64,000 nt of DNA, from contig NC_088297.1 in the NCBI RefSeq assembly GCF_032854445.1, forward strand, positions 26,963,915 through 27,027,914, written 5' to 3'. Shown here one piece after another: positions 34,585 to 45,318 of this stretch. The notes beneath the pieces were generated by a model. The model was not told the origin of the DNA, did not search any database, and was given only the letters and a program-made list of their open reading frames with translations. This DNA is from Liolophura sinensis (lineage: Eukaryota > Mollusca > Polyplacophora > Chitonida > Chitonidae). A program made the position numbers and the translations under genes. Position 1 is the first letter of the stretch; the number at the start of each line of letters is the position of its first letter.

Positions 34585-35284
34585 CTGCCTACCTGGTTAG
34601 CACAAATTGGACACACCAAGTATATGTACTATCTACCTGGTTAGCACAAAGTGGACACACCAAAGTATATGTGCTGCCTACCTGGTTAGCACACACTGAA
34701 CACACCAAGTTTATGTCCTATCTACTTGGTTAGCACAAATTGGACACACCAAAGTATATGTACTATCTATCTGGTTAGCACAAATTGGACACACGAAGTA
34801 TATGTACTATCTACCTAGTTAGCACAAGATGGACACACCAAGAATAAGTACTATCTACCTCGTTAGCACAAAGTGGACACACAAAGTATATGTGCTGCCT
34901 ATCTGGTTAGCATAAATTAGACACAAGAAGTACATCTACTATTTACCTCGTTAGCAAAAAGTGGACACACCAAAGTATATGCACCATCTACCTGGTTAGC
35001 ACAAATTGGACACACCAAAGTATATGTACCATCTACCTGGTTAGCACAAATTGGATACACCAAGTATATGCACTATCTACCTGGTTATCACAAATCGGAC
35101 ACACCAAGTATATGTACTATCTACCTGTTTAACACAAATTGGACACACCAAGTATATGCACTGTCTACCTGGTCAGCACAAATTGGACACACCAAGTATA
35201 TGTATTATCTTCCTGTTTAGTACTAACTGAACACACTAAGTATATGTACTATCTAACTGTTAGGCAAAAATTGGACACACCACG
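34585..35284 (+). repeat. 45-bp minisatellite, about 15 units
   Basis: Units CTACCTGGTTAGCACAAATT, GGACACACCAAGTATATGTA and CTAT. Unrelated in sequence to the 43-bp array that ends about 50 bases to the left. Confidence 0.95.
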
Positions 35285-35377
35285 CACCATGTAACATGTT
35301 GATATAGACACACACCTAGTATCTTCTAGAGTGATGACTCGGGCTGGAAACACGATATTCTCATTTAAAGCGTAAGC

Positions 35378-35618
35378 AGAGGCCTCCGTGACCCAGGTGG
35401 GTAGTGTGCAAGCACGACGCAACGACCTATGCCTTTCACTAGCTCATGCTGGCTTTCTCTCCGACAGTACGTGGGAAGATCTGCGAGGAACTTGGGGATG
35501 GTGGTGGTTTTCCCCAGGGGTTCTGCTCGGATTCCTCTCAGCATAACGCTGGCGGCCGTCGTATAAGTGAAATATTCTTGAGGACGGCATAAAACACCAA
35601 ACAAATAAATAAATAAAG
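35378..35618 (+). mobile_element. SINE family 1, nearly full length
   Basis: GAGGCCTCCGTGACCCAGG head through to AAACACCAAACAAATAAATA; B box eroded. Confidence 0.85.
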
Positions 35619-36130
35619 AGTTAAAACAAATCGAATGCAAAAACCACAAACGCTTATCTTCGAAATGCCGTGGATTAAAACTTCACAAAGCACTATATAA
35701 CCAACGTAGAATTAAGGATATTCTACTCGCTCTCTTATTAAACATGTGACATTTGGAGACATTTTGTTTCTGAACATTGGCAAGACTGGAGTTAATAATT
35801 ATCTTTTGGGCTTTATTTTGCTCCATTTTGCACCTCAGATTTTCAGTTTTCCCAACAATGCCTCCACTTTCATGTATGCATTTCAAGTTCGGTTTTTTCC
35901 AGCTGATAGAGACATAAAACTTGACACCACTATAGCCCTTGGTTGATAAGATCCCTAGTTCGTATCCAGCAGCAGGGATTAGTTAAACGAAGGCTTTTGT
36001 CAAGAGGTTCTATTGCATACCAAAAACCCCTTAATATTCTTTAGTGCCTACACTAAAACAGCCCTCAATAACGTAAACAAATATTAATTTTAAAAAGTCA
36101 ATAAGATACAGGAAATATGATCCCAGTTGC

Positions 36131-36425
36131 AGATTCTTACACTCAAACAATTAATCTGTTAATTTTAACAAAAAGTCTGTTGTCTGAGTGATGCTAGATT
36201 GTGTTCTGTTATTATGGCACAATATTCTCTCAAATTCAACACAACATCCTATTAGTCTAATAGAATTATTTTGCTGAACTAATAGATTGTGTGTATTCTA
36301 TTCAACAGAACAATCTACTCCAATAATAGAAAACATTCTAGCATCACTCAGACAAGGGACGTTCTGTTAAATTAACAGAATAATTTTGGATGGTACATTA
36401 ACGAATTGTTAGACTCAATAAATCT
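36131..36425. mobile_element. Palindromic MITE-like element upstream of the CUB gene
   Basis: Left arm AATCTGTTAATTTTAAC and TTGTCTGAGTGATGCTAGA pairs with right arm TCTAGCATCACTCAGACAA and GTTAAATTAACAGAAT. The outer parts AACAATTAAT and ATTAACGAATTGTT also pair. It lies about 260 bases before the TATA box. Confidence 0.8.
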
Positions 36426-36681
36426 TACTGTAAATAAACATCGTATCACCAGACAGTTTAAAAGGCAGCTTTACGCGTCTTTGATAATAGACTGCGGAAG
36501 ATATCATTGACTTTTTAATGTGCGATTGTTAGCTCTATATGCTGCACAAACAAACTCTGAGATTAATCCGCAGGTGAGGGGACTTCTTTGTGGCATCTTG
36601 TGACAACTAAATGGTTTCTCATCATTAAGGTGTTTGATCAGGTTACTTCGGCTGTGTGTACAGTAACATCATCTAGTAGCC

Positions 36682-36688
36682 TATAAAA
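36682..36688 (+). promoter_or_regulatory. TATA box of the CUB gene
   Basis: TATAAAA lies 37 bases before the ATG at 36725, placing a start site near 36712 in a TCACTCC initiator-like context and leaving a 5' leader of only about a dozen bases. Confidence 0.7.
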
Positions 36689-36724
36689 CACCAGCTTAAC
36701 ACCCTATCCCCTCATCACTCCATC

Positions 36725-36781
36725 ATGAAGACTCTCATCGCTGTTGTGTTAGCTCTGACAGTTCTGCAGGCGACCGCTGTG
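36725..36781 (+). CDS. CUB gene exon 1: signal peptide
   Basis: Nineteen codons from ATG to GTG, then GTAAGATT donor, phase 0. A hydrophobic core follows MK, typical of a secretory signal. Confidence 0.85.
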
Positions 36782-39700
36782 GTAAGATTCCTTATTGGTT
36801 GTTTGCTTTGGTTGTGAAATTGGTATATTTTACATGCGCTCTGTTCGAGGGGACTATGTGACAAGTGGTCTAAGACGTTCGTGTGACCAATTACTCAGTC
36901 TTTACGCTCGCCAATGACCCCTTATTCATTCCGCCAATATATATGATACGCATATCTGTACGTCACACGTCTTCAGTGAGCAAGGCCGTTTACGCACTCT
37001 TGACGCTCTTTAACGACTCATGAGTTCAACCAATATCATCTGCACATCTGTACGTAACACGTGGGAAAGTTCGTCAGTAACCTGACAAAGGTTGATCGTT
37101 TATTCCGGGCACTTAAGTTTCAACCACCCATGTATGCATGAAAATAACCGCCATCGGGCTAAACAACAATAAATTAAGTAAAACAAAAAAATAATATAAA
37201 ACAATAGCTCTTAATGTAACTCTTAACTACAGCGCATGTAAAGATGCACTGATTTCTTCTTGACGTGTGTTTTTTGTTTGACGGGTACGTTCTCAAACGT
37301 TCATGAACGTCCTCGTGCGTGTAGTGCTTCCACCAGGACGGCCGTTCACCTATTGGATTCCATGCTGACTGCACTTTTCATGATGATGTGTCTGCATAAT
37401 TATCTTGTCCGATTTCACTCTTTTGTGAAGCCCAAGCAACTCCAGATTCTTTCCTACAATGAAGTCCGTTATCAGTCTTCATTGATGTTCTGGATCTGCC
37501 GCCTGTCACGCTTGCATCATCACGTAGTCAGGATTCTGTTGCACCGAAAGAAGTCTGGTAACCCCGTCAGCCTGATTTCCTCCTCCCTTCAGACAGTTCA
37601 CTATTGTATATGCGAAATGCGTAATTTGACTTACAGAAATGAGCTTTGCAATTATACTTTACTGTTTGTATTTTATCACCTGCTTCCATTTGGAGGCCTG
37701 TATGTAGCTGAGCGTTTTAGTTAGCACCTGGTTAGTGTGCTTGTGCGTCACAATGACCCAGAAACCTATCACCAGCGCGGTCGTTGTGAGATCAAGTTCA
37801 GCTGATGCTGGCTTCCTCTTCGGTCGCGCGTGGGAAGGCGTAAATAGGCCTAAGTAAATAAATACATATAAAATGTTCTCAATTGGGATTACAGCCTTAA
37901 ACCCGATAAGGCCTCATTCTGCTCGCACGCTTCAAGTGTAAAATGAACCCATCCTTACTAAACATCGATCAATAAAGCACATAAATAAATTACTGCATGT
38001 TAGACAGCAACTAATGAATTATTTCCTATTTCATGTGATGTTCTGCTTTTTCCTTGTCCCGAATACAACGCCAGCCTCTGGACGTGAATGAAGCGGAAGT
38101 TGACAGACCTGGTAGGGTTATTTACACTTTTTTTAGAATCTTTCACTTCTTGACTTTTTTTGGTTCACCTTGGATTTGAATTTTCAAGGCAAAACCTTCT
38201 TTCCGGGGATGTTGCATTTGCTTTGTTTCCAGATAAAAGATTCATGTAGGCCTATATATACTATAACTATGGATACAGACTACCTTAACATTTTGAACCG
38301 CTATTTGTTGCACTGAAGTTTATGCAAATGAAAATCTAGAAAATTAAATAGATTCTTTTTTCTGGTGTGTCATCATACCGGAAAACCTCTTTTAGACGCG
38401 TTCGCTGGTTATAAAAATAACTCACGCCTGACTGGGTAAAAGTGATAACATGGCGGCGCTTTAGATTTTTTGCTTCCTTTTAACCGGTGATATCAGGGTT
38501 ATACGACATCACAAAAATAAACGGCATACTATATGGATGCATATATACATTGGGTCTAGTGATGTCTTTTCTCTTGTTGGGAGCGGAAGACCCAGGATCA
38601 ACCCTGGGTCGAGTCACACCTAAGACTTTAAAAGAGGAAGTTGTAACTTCCTCGCTTGGCGTTCAGCATGAAGGGGATAGTGCAACGACTGGTTGACAAT
38701 TATCAGCATAATGGCTCGGGCGGTGCGGCTTACTTGCCTTCGGTAAGGCGTCTCAGTGAAGCAGCACTAAATAAAAGAGCGGTGGAAATCCGTCCAGCAA
38801 CAAGGAGGCACATTACACGCACTCTAAGGATTCCTTCGTCGTCATATGACTGAAAAATTAAGTACGACGTTCAACCTCAATCACTCACTCACCTAAGAGC
38901 TTAGGCCAGAAAATTTAAATCAAATACATATATCATAAGTCAAGAGCTCCGTCCCACTCATCTGAACAACTCAGTACATAACATCAATATTAGATAGGAA
39001 AATTAGGCAGACTAGATGTGAGTTCATTAATGTTTTCAATTTTCTTCTGTAACCAGCTCGCTGGGGGAGATACTGCGACCAGTCCTATTACAACAACAGC
39101 GGTGTGATAACAAGTCCTAACCACCCTCAGAATTATGATAACAACCTAGACTGCGATTACGTCATCAACCCGACGCTGTACGGACGCTATGAGATGCGAT
39201 TTTACCTCTGTGACTTCGCTGTGGAATCGTCTGTATTCGGCGGATGCTCAGACTGGGTGGACTTCAACGGGACGCAGCGGATTTGTGGGATTCAATCGGG
39301 CGAGATGAAGTGTGAGTGTGGCGGCCAGCTCGTTACCATTTGCGCGATGGCAGTGCTATCCTGGTCGTCAGTTGGCAAGGAAGTTTTAGATTCTGATAGC
39401 TGACTGCCCGTAAAGGCTTGGTGAAAGTAAACGAAAAGCTTCGCTCATTCAGGCATTTAAAAACCACTTGCCATACACGGGTATGGTGTGCATGGTTGTC
39501 TGTATGTCATGATTGTCTATACGTCATGAATGTCTGTACGTCATGATTATCTGTACGCCATGGTTGTATGTGTGTCATGGTTGTCTGTGCGTCATGGTTG
39601 TCTGTACGTCATGAATGTCTGTACGTCATAATTGTGAATATGTCATGGTTGTCTGTATGTCATGATTCTCTGTATGTCATGGTTGTCTGTACTTCATGAT

Positions 39701-40589
39701 TGTCTGTACGTCATGGTTATCTGTACTTCATGATTGTCTGTACGTCATAATTGTCAGTATGTCATGGTTGTCTGTATGTCATGGTTGTCTGTACGTCATG
39801 GTTCTCTGTACGCCATAATTGTCAGTATGTCATGGTTGTCTGGACGTCATGATTGTCTGTACGTCATGGTTGTCTGTACGTCATGGTTCTCTGTACGCCA
39901 TAATTGTCAGTATGTCATGGTTGTCTGTACGTCATGATTGTCTGTATGTCATGGTTGTCTGTACGTCATGATTATCTGCATGTCATGGTTATCTGTACGT
40001 CATGATTGTCTGTACGTCATGGTTGTATGTGCGTCACGATTGTTTGTACATCATGCACAGGTCATGAAGAAACGTTTGTCTCTAGCATTGTTTGTACATA
40101 TATAGAAGCTGACAAAGAAGTTTCTGTATGGCGTTAAAAGTCAATCACTATTAAATAAACGTGTAAAATACAATCCAATACAAGCCAGCAAATCAAGATT
40201 TCCCCATAAGCGATGGGCGATACAGCAAAGACATTACCTAGATACGTACGAAACTTTTGACAAACTTAGCCACACTATTTTACTTAAATCGTACTTAGTT
40301 CAATTTTCTTACGCTAAATTCGTTTAACATCATTTCAGTTTTGGGCACTGGGTTTTTCGAGTTGAAATTTCACACAGACTGGCGTACGACACGACGTGGC
40401 TTTAGGATTGCATATTGTGCTGGCTGTTATAACTGGAACGCTGTGTCGGCAGTGTGCAGGAACAGGCGTTCCCGTTTGGCGAATACAGGCTGGCAAAACG
40501 GATACTTCCCGAACGGTTCCTTCGGAAATGGATGGCCGAACATCACTCGCTACAACCAGTCCCAGCATTGGGGATGGCCTAGCCAGTAA
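36725..40589 (+). CDS. Secreted single-CUB-domain protein, four exons
   Basis: Exons 36725-36781, 38075-38111, 39057-39311 and 40339-40589 join in phases 0, 1 and 1 to give 199 residues. Residues 1-19 (MKTLIAVVLALTVLQATAV) are a signal peptide. Residues 20-37 form a short acidic linker. A CUB domain runs from about Cys38 to residue 140, with motifs GVITSPNHPQNYDNNLDCDY, GGCSDWVDFNG, RICGIQSGE and, across the last intron, FELKFHTDWRTTRRGFRIAY. The last ~55 residues are a Cys-, Asn-, Gly- and Trp-rich tail with NGS, NIT and NQS sequons that I do not recognise. CUB domains mediate extracellular protein or glycan binding; no protease or other enzyme domain is attached, so a secreted binding or matrix protein is likely. 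Transcription converges on receptor gene B. Confidence 0.87.
36782..38074. other. CUB gene intron 1
   Basis: Holds a SINE at 37715-37862. A 154-codon plus-strand frame (37260-37724) has no recognisable domain and no splice connection to the gene. Confidence 0.6.
37715..37862 (+). mobile_element. SINE family 1, 5' half
   Basis: TTAGTGTGCTTGTGCGTCAC, CGCGGTCGTTGTGAGATCAA and CTTCGGTCGCGCGTGGGAAG, then an early tail. Confidence 0.75.
38075..38111 (+). CDS. CUB gene exon 2: linker
   Basis: A 37-base exon between AACGCCAG and GTAGGG encoding PLDVNEAEVDRP, phase 0 in and phase 1 out. It may be a small propeptide. The phase fit on both sides supports it despite its size. Confidence 0.72.
38565..38886 (+). 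mobile_element. SINE family 2 in CUB intron 2
   Basis: GATCAACCCTGGGTCGAGTC near the head and TCGTCGTCATATGACTGAAA at the tail, ending in TCACTCACTCACC. Confidence 0.7.
39057..39311 (+). CDS. CUB gene exon 3: first two-thirds of the CUB domain
   Basis: Acceptor TTCTGTAACCAG, donor AAGT|GTGAGT. The reading frame stays open past the donor to 39403, but splicing at GTGAGT is preferred because it restores the missing CUB C-terminal strands from exon 4 in the right phase. Confidence 0.86.
39486..40062 (+). repeat. 17-bp minisatellite in CUB intron 3
   Basis: Units of GTCTGTACGTCATGATT and variants (TATGTCATGGTT, CGCCATAATT), about 33 copies. It ends about 275 bases before exon 4. Confidence 0.94.
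40339..40589 (+). CDS. CUB gene exon 4: end of CUB domain, tail and stop
   Basis: Acceptor CATCATTTCAG. FHTDWRTTRRGFRIAYCAG is the conserved closing strand of a CUB domain. The tail (YNWNAVSAVC, then NGYFPNGSFGNGWPNITRYN) ends WGWPSQ and TAA. Confidence 0.85.
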
Positions 40590-40646
40590 ACCGAAACTTT
40601 AAATACATAGCTTCTCTTAATGATACACATCATTTGACAAATAATT

Positions 40647-40652
40647 AATAAA
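40647..40652 (+). terminator. Poly(A) signal of the CUB gene
   Basis: AATAAA 58 bases after the stop codon; further AATAAA motifs near 40720 could serve as alternatives. Confidence 0.6.
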
Positions 40653-40659
40653 ATACGTA

Positions 40660-41520
40660 ACCGTGGATGAATCTGCATCAAATCAATTAAAAATACAAAG
40701 TCTGAGACCTTTGTTTATTCAAATAAATAAAACTTGTTCTGATGCTATCACATTCATGATTTCAGCTTACTTAACTGTCGACTAATTAAGGATTGGTTTT
40801 CAGTAGTGATAGGTACATGCTGAATGCGTATAACCGGTTCTGGACTCATCACATATTCACATCAATGTGGTAAATGGATTACCTTTACGTTACCTTTATG
40901 GCCTTTGCGTGTTAGGAGCGGTCTGACTTTTTGTCATACTGTTCAGGTAGCAAATCTGTCAGCTTTATTTAAAAATCATATACATAGAGATTATCACAAC
41001 AATGTGTGATCGGCGATGATGTACCAGTTGTCTGAGGTCGTCATGTCGTAACAGCCGAACTCGAAGATGGAAAGCTATGATTATTTCTGACCAGTAAAAT
41101 TTTACCTGCAATCTTTGCTTTCCATAATGACAAAGCTGACAAATAAAGTAACACACTGATCTCATATTAGGAACGTTGTCATTTTTGTTTGCATGAATGG
41201 GTTGTAAAGGATGGCGTATATGATAAGGTGCTCCAAAACGAAGAGTATGTGGTTGTAAGGAAAATGAAGAAATATGTACCAAACCATAAGACAAACAATT
41301 TTCGTTTTCGTGGGATATTTCTTAACACCCCTGTATTTCATGCATACTTTCTGTCAGTGTTGGGAAATATTCGAAGATGACGTCATCGATGAACACACTG
41401 GGAACGCGTGACGAGCTTAGCGCCTGAAGTCCGGAATTTGTCCAGAGCTGATTAGACAGTTACCAACGATTAAGGTTACAGCAGCAGGTTACTTAATTTC
41501 ACGACTGACCACTGGAGAAT
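40660..41520. other. CUB gene downstream region, no recognised features
   Basis: Unique sequence; frames seen are short and patternless. Confidence 0.45.
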
Positions 41521-41526
41521 GTGATT

Positions 41527-41732
41527 CATTTATTTACTTATTTGATTGGTGTTTTACGCCGTACTCAAGAATATTTCTCTTATATGACGGCGGCCAGCAT
41601 TATTGTGGGAGGAAACAGGGAACAACCTGGGAGAAACCCACGACTATTCGCAGGTTGCTGGCACACTTTCCCACGTACGGCCGGAGAGAAAAAAAGCATG
41701 AGCTGGACTTGAATTCACAGCGACCACACTGG
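41527..41732 (-). mobile_element. SINE family 1, most of the element
   Basis: TTGATTGGTGTTTTACGCCG through to ACAGCGACCACACTGGTGGG; the tRNA A-box part is missing. Confidence 0.85.
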
Positions 41733-42148
41733 TGGGAACCGGAGAATGTGGTCTTAAACCATTTTCACGCCACGTGTTCAAATCCCCAAGGTTTCTATCC
41801 ATGGCAGAGGGTGTTTTCCAACGTTTTCAAGGACAAATTATTTTCAGTGCAAACTTTCACAAAAAGATTTATAGACACTATCTGGATAATTGGTTTGGTA
41901 TTAGCATGAAAGAAAGACAGGTCTACATTCAAAGGCATCCAAAACATTAAAAAAAAGTCTTTTAAAGGACTTTCATGCATCATCTTGAAAAATTTTCAAA
42001 ATAATTCAGGGAGTTTATCACCTGTTGGCTCAGAAGTTTCCATACATCAGGAGGTTTGTCAGATCAATGATGCGGTGGCATTAACCTGGCTCTTTCTGTT
42101 CTTTCTACCTGTAAATAATGGACCCAGGAACAACGTGTTGGCGGAATA

Positions 42149-42272
42149 TCTGCGGATGATCGTGGGTTTTTCCCAGGCTCAGCACGGTTTCCATCCACCA
42201 AAATGCTGACCGCCGTCGTACAAGTGAAATGTTGTACAGCGTAAAACACCTATCAAAGAAATAAATGAATAA
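42149..42272 (+). mobile_element. SINE family 1, 3' part
   Basis: TCTGCGGATGATCGTGGGTT to AAACACCTATCAAAGAAATA. Confidence 0.8.
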
Positions 42273-42279
42273 AGCACAT

Positions 42280-44080
42280 ATATTTTAAATATCTAACTAC
42301 GCCATACCTAACAACGCTGATTGAAAAGTCAACAACATGTGCAATGGCACCCATGGAAAACAAACTTGCATTTTAACACATGTGTACCTATTCTCTTTAT
42401 GGGATCCACACCTGAAAGCTCGATGCTAGTCAACTTTTACGCCTAGCTTGATTAGAGAGCTGAGGTCCTATTCTTTTCATCCCCATTGATCCGAAGTGGA
42501 CCAGGCCGCGTTGACTGCATTCGGGCAATAAAACAAACGGTCAACTAATGTATTGCGTATTGGCCTACAAATACGTGTACAAAGACGGCGTGTGGTGATT
42601 CTGACTGGTTTCCTTCATCCATAAATCTGAGAACGTTCGCAAGTAAACAAATTATAATATGGTGAATCAAATAAATAAGTAAATACAGGTATTTGATTGC
42701 TTTAAATTCTAATCTTAATAAAGGATGAGGCGTCACCTTGTTATTACATAAAAAGTACTAACCTTTATTTTGCCGATGTAATTTCGCCGAATGTGAGGTA
42801 AAAGAAAGTTATGATACTAATGTGAATCGAGGCAATCGTCTTGAGAATTTTATCCAGTTGAACCCTAACAGACCGCGCTATAAGATCATTACCCATTCGC
42901 CCAAAGGAGCGACGGCTAATATGACATTGATTTGACTTCGGGATCATTTACAAGAATTTAGTTTGGCATTGTGTAGCCGGAGGTCCGCGAAGTCTGTGTC
43001 ATCAAATGGATTGCAGTTGTACTGCACTGTATCTTTCTTGCTAAAATTGTGTATATGTTAAATATGATAACAAGGCAGCATTTTGAGTAATTCTAGATCA
43101 GTGACGTCTTATAAGTTGCAATTAATATCACGGCATTTTCACACTAATTCTGCTTTAGTCGTCGTGCTTTGGGGCGTGTAAATTACACAATTTAAATGTT
43201 TCCATGAACAGTTAGAATAAAACCCTAAATGGTTGAACACTCTATTCTGTATTTTTTTTTTTCATGAGTAGAATAAAAACATAACTTAAGTAAACTGAAA
43301 AGAGGCCGTATTTAACGCATTACGCATGACCATTTGTCATCTGCCACCCTGCAACGGCCATGCTGATACCTTTTATTACAGCGTTTTCGTTGATCACCAT
43401 ACAACCTGTACGTGTTGTGATTTCTCAGAAAAATCCAAGGCTCCAGCCCGGCACTCGGGCAGGGAAAATGTTCATTTCCACCATGATAGGTTTGGCATAT
43501 CAACGTTATATATGTGGGAACGCACGTCAGTAACTTGACCGTGGACTTACCCCGGGCACTTCGGTTACTACACCAATTAAAAACTATTACCGCCGTGTAA
43601 GTGAAAAAACCCTAAGTATTGCGTTGAGAAACAATCAAGCAAATAATTCAAGAAATTTTCCAGCTATGGCGACAGTTAGGTTTTTGGGAGAAAGAAGCTA
43701 AAGAATTAAAAGTCTGCTAAACTTCGAGCAGAAGTGAAAACAATTTGAGATGGATTCGAGCGGGAGACGTCCAGCAGTCAGAGATAACCAGAGCTTTTAG
43801 AGTAATAAAGCACTACTATTGTGGGACATTATCATGGATTGCACAATTTGGGCGCAAATACTGTCAAAGACAAGAAATGTGACCAGTACGCGTACATTGC
43901 ATAAGTAGGCGGACACATATCTGTAATAAGGTAAAATCCGTCTAAGAAATTTTAATGATGAATTTCAATGCTCAATTTTGTTCTTGAACAAGCACGTTTG
44001 GAAATGATCTCTGACCTGCGCCAACTCACACGAAGCCCTCTTGAAGTAACGAGCACGTAACTACCATGGCGACGTGCTCT
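42280..44080. other. Intergenic, no recognised features
   Basis: AT-rich unique sequence between the CUB gene and its decayed copies. I looked for CUB-like or Ig-like motifs on both strands and saw none. Confidence 0.45.
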
Positions 44081-44086
44081 TAACGT

Positions 44087-44178
44087 CGGCTGCGTGCAAA
44101 TGGACACAGTTTGACTTCAACAACAACGGCGGGATAACAAGTCATAAATGATCGTTCAGAATTGTACATACAGCACGA
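44087..44178 (+). pseudogene. Decayed CUB-exon fragment 1
   Basis: One frame reads CKWTQFDFNNNGGITSH before a stop, matching the start of the CUB exon (Cys, aromatic pair, NNSGVITSP). No splice sites or remaining CUB sequence are seen. It lies 3.5 kb downstream of the intact gene in the same orientation. Confidence 0.5.
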
Positions 44179-44615
44179 ATAAAACAAATAAATGTGACTC
44201 AATTTTCATTTTCCTAATTTCTTTTTATTCGTCAAATTTTAAGAAAAATAAATCAAGTAGAATCATTTTTAAGAGACTTATATAAAAAAGAAACAGTTAA
44301 AGGGTTAATCAATACGTGGATATTTGCAGAAAGCATAAGCAAGGAACAACAAAAACTCCCCGGAGTTTTATGTGGATTCACGGCTTGCAACGAAAAAAGT
44401 ACAATAAACATTAAAACATGTGAATTAGTAGAAAAAAATCATGACATAAGGTCAGAAGAAACGTTTTGATATGACAACTATCCATTTCGTTAAGGGGCCT
44501 CCGAGGTGGTTAGCACACCAGCGCAATGCACCTCCCCTTGGTCACACATAGTGGAGTAGACAAAGGAACAATGGAATGTATCTCTGACGCAAACAGCGAC
44601 TTGCAAAGTCTTACA

Positions 44616-44700
44616 CGGCTGCGTGCAAATGGACACAGTTTGACTTCAACAAAAACGGCGTGATAACAAGTCACGCCCGGCTCACTGTTAGTAAATAAAT
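44616..44700 (+). pseudogene. Decayed CUB-exon fragment 2
   Basis: Near copy of the previous fragment, reading CKWTQFDFNKNGVITSHARL before a stop. It keeps 22 bases that copy 1 has lost and GVITS is closer to the functional exon. Confidence 0.5.
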
Positions 44701-45281
44701 GATCGTTCAGAATTGTACATACAGCACGAATAAAACAAATAAATGTGACTCAATTTTCATTTTCCTAATTTCTTTTTATTCGTTAAATTTTAAGAAAAAT
44801 AAATCAAGTAGAATCATTTTTAAGAGACTTATATAAAAAAGAAACAACAAAAACTCCCCGGAGTTTTATGTGGATTCACGGCTTGCAACGAAAAAAGTAC
44901 AATAAACATTAAAACATGTGAATTAGTAGAAAAAAATCATGACATAAGGTCAGAAGAAACGTTTTGATATGACAACTATCCATTTCGTTAAGGGGCCTCC
45001 GAGGTGGTTAGCACACCAGCGCAATGCACCTCCCCTTGGTCACACATAGTGGAGAAGACAAAGGAACAATGGAATGTATCTCTGACGCAAACAGCGACTT
45101 GCGAAGTGAGAGGAGATCAAATGTGGACAAGTGCGTGTTTCGACTGCAAACTGACGACATCTGTTTCTGTGTGAAACCTAGTCCCTTAGACGTTGGTGGA
45201 CTCAACAGATTTTATATGTATCATTTTTGCGACACATAAACGATATATGTCGTGGTAACGTGGACCTTTTGGGCAGATTTA

Positions 45282-45318
45282 TTACTCTTGGTAGTCGTTG
45301 ATGTCATCGTTTTCATCC
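45282..45318 (-). CDS. Gene B terminal exon: end of tail and stop
   Basis: Acceptor TGAATTGCAG; one base completes a Ser codon, then DENDDINDYQE and TAA. The C-terminus is acidic with one tyrosine four residues from the end region. An AATAAA overlaps the stop (minus strand, 45283-45278), so either the 3' UTR is extremely short or another signal is used. Confidence 0.78.

Larger units (their letters stand above)
44087..45108 (+). repeat. Tandem duplication of about 0.5 kb, two copies
   Basis: 44087-44614 and 44616-45108 are direct copies, each with a CUB-exon fragment, an AT-rich stretch and a SINE head ending in TCTCTGACGCAAACAGCGAC. Copy 2 lacks about 54 bases after AGAAACA and has 22 extra bases near 44674. 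Confidence 0.88.

Noticed and set aside
37260..37724. 154-codon plus-strand frame in CUB intron 1
   Set aside because: No recognisable domain, no splice connection, composition typical of chance, and it ends beside a SINE.
39312..39403. Reading CUB exon 3 through to the stop at 39403
   Set aside because: A strong GTGAGT donor at 39312 joins in phase to exon 4, which supplies the missing closing strands of the CUB domain.
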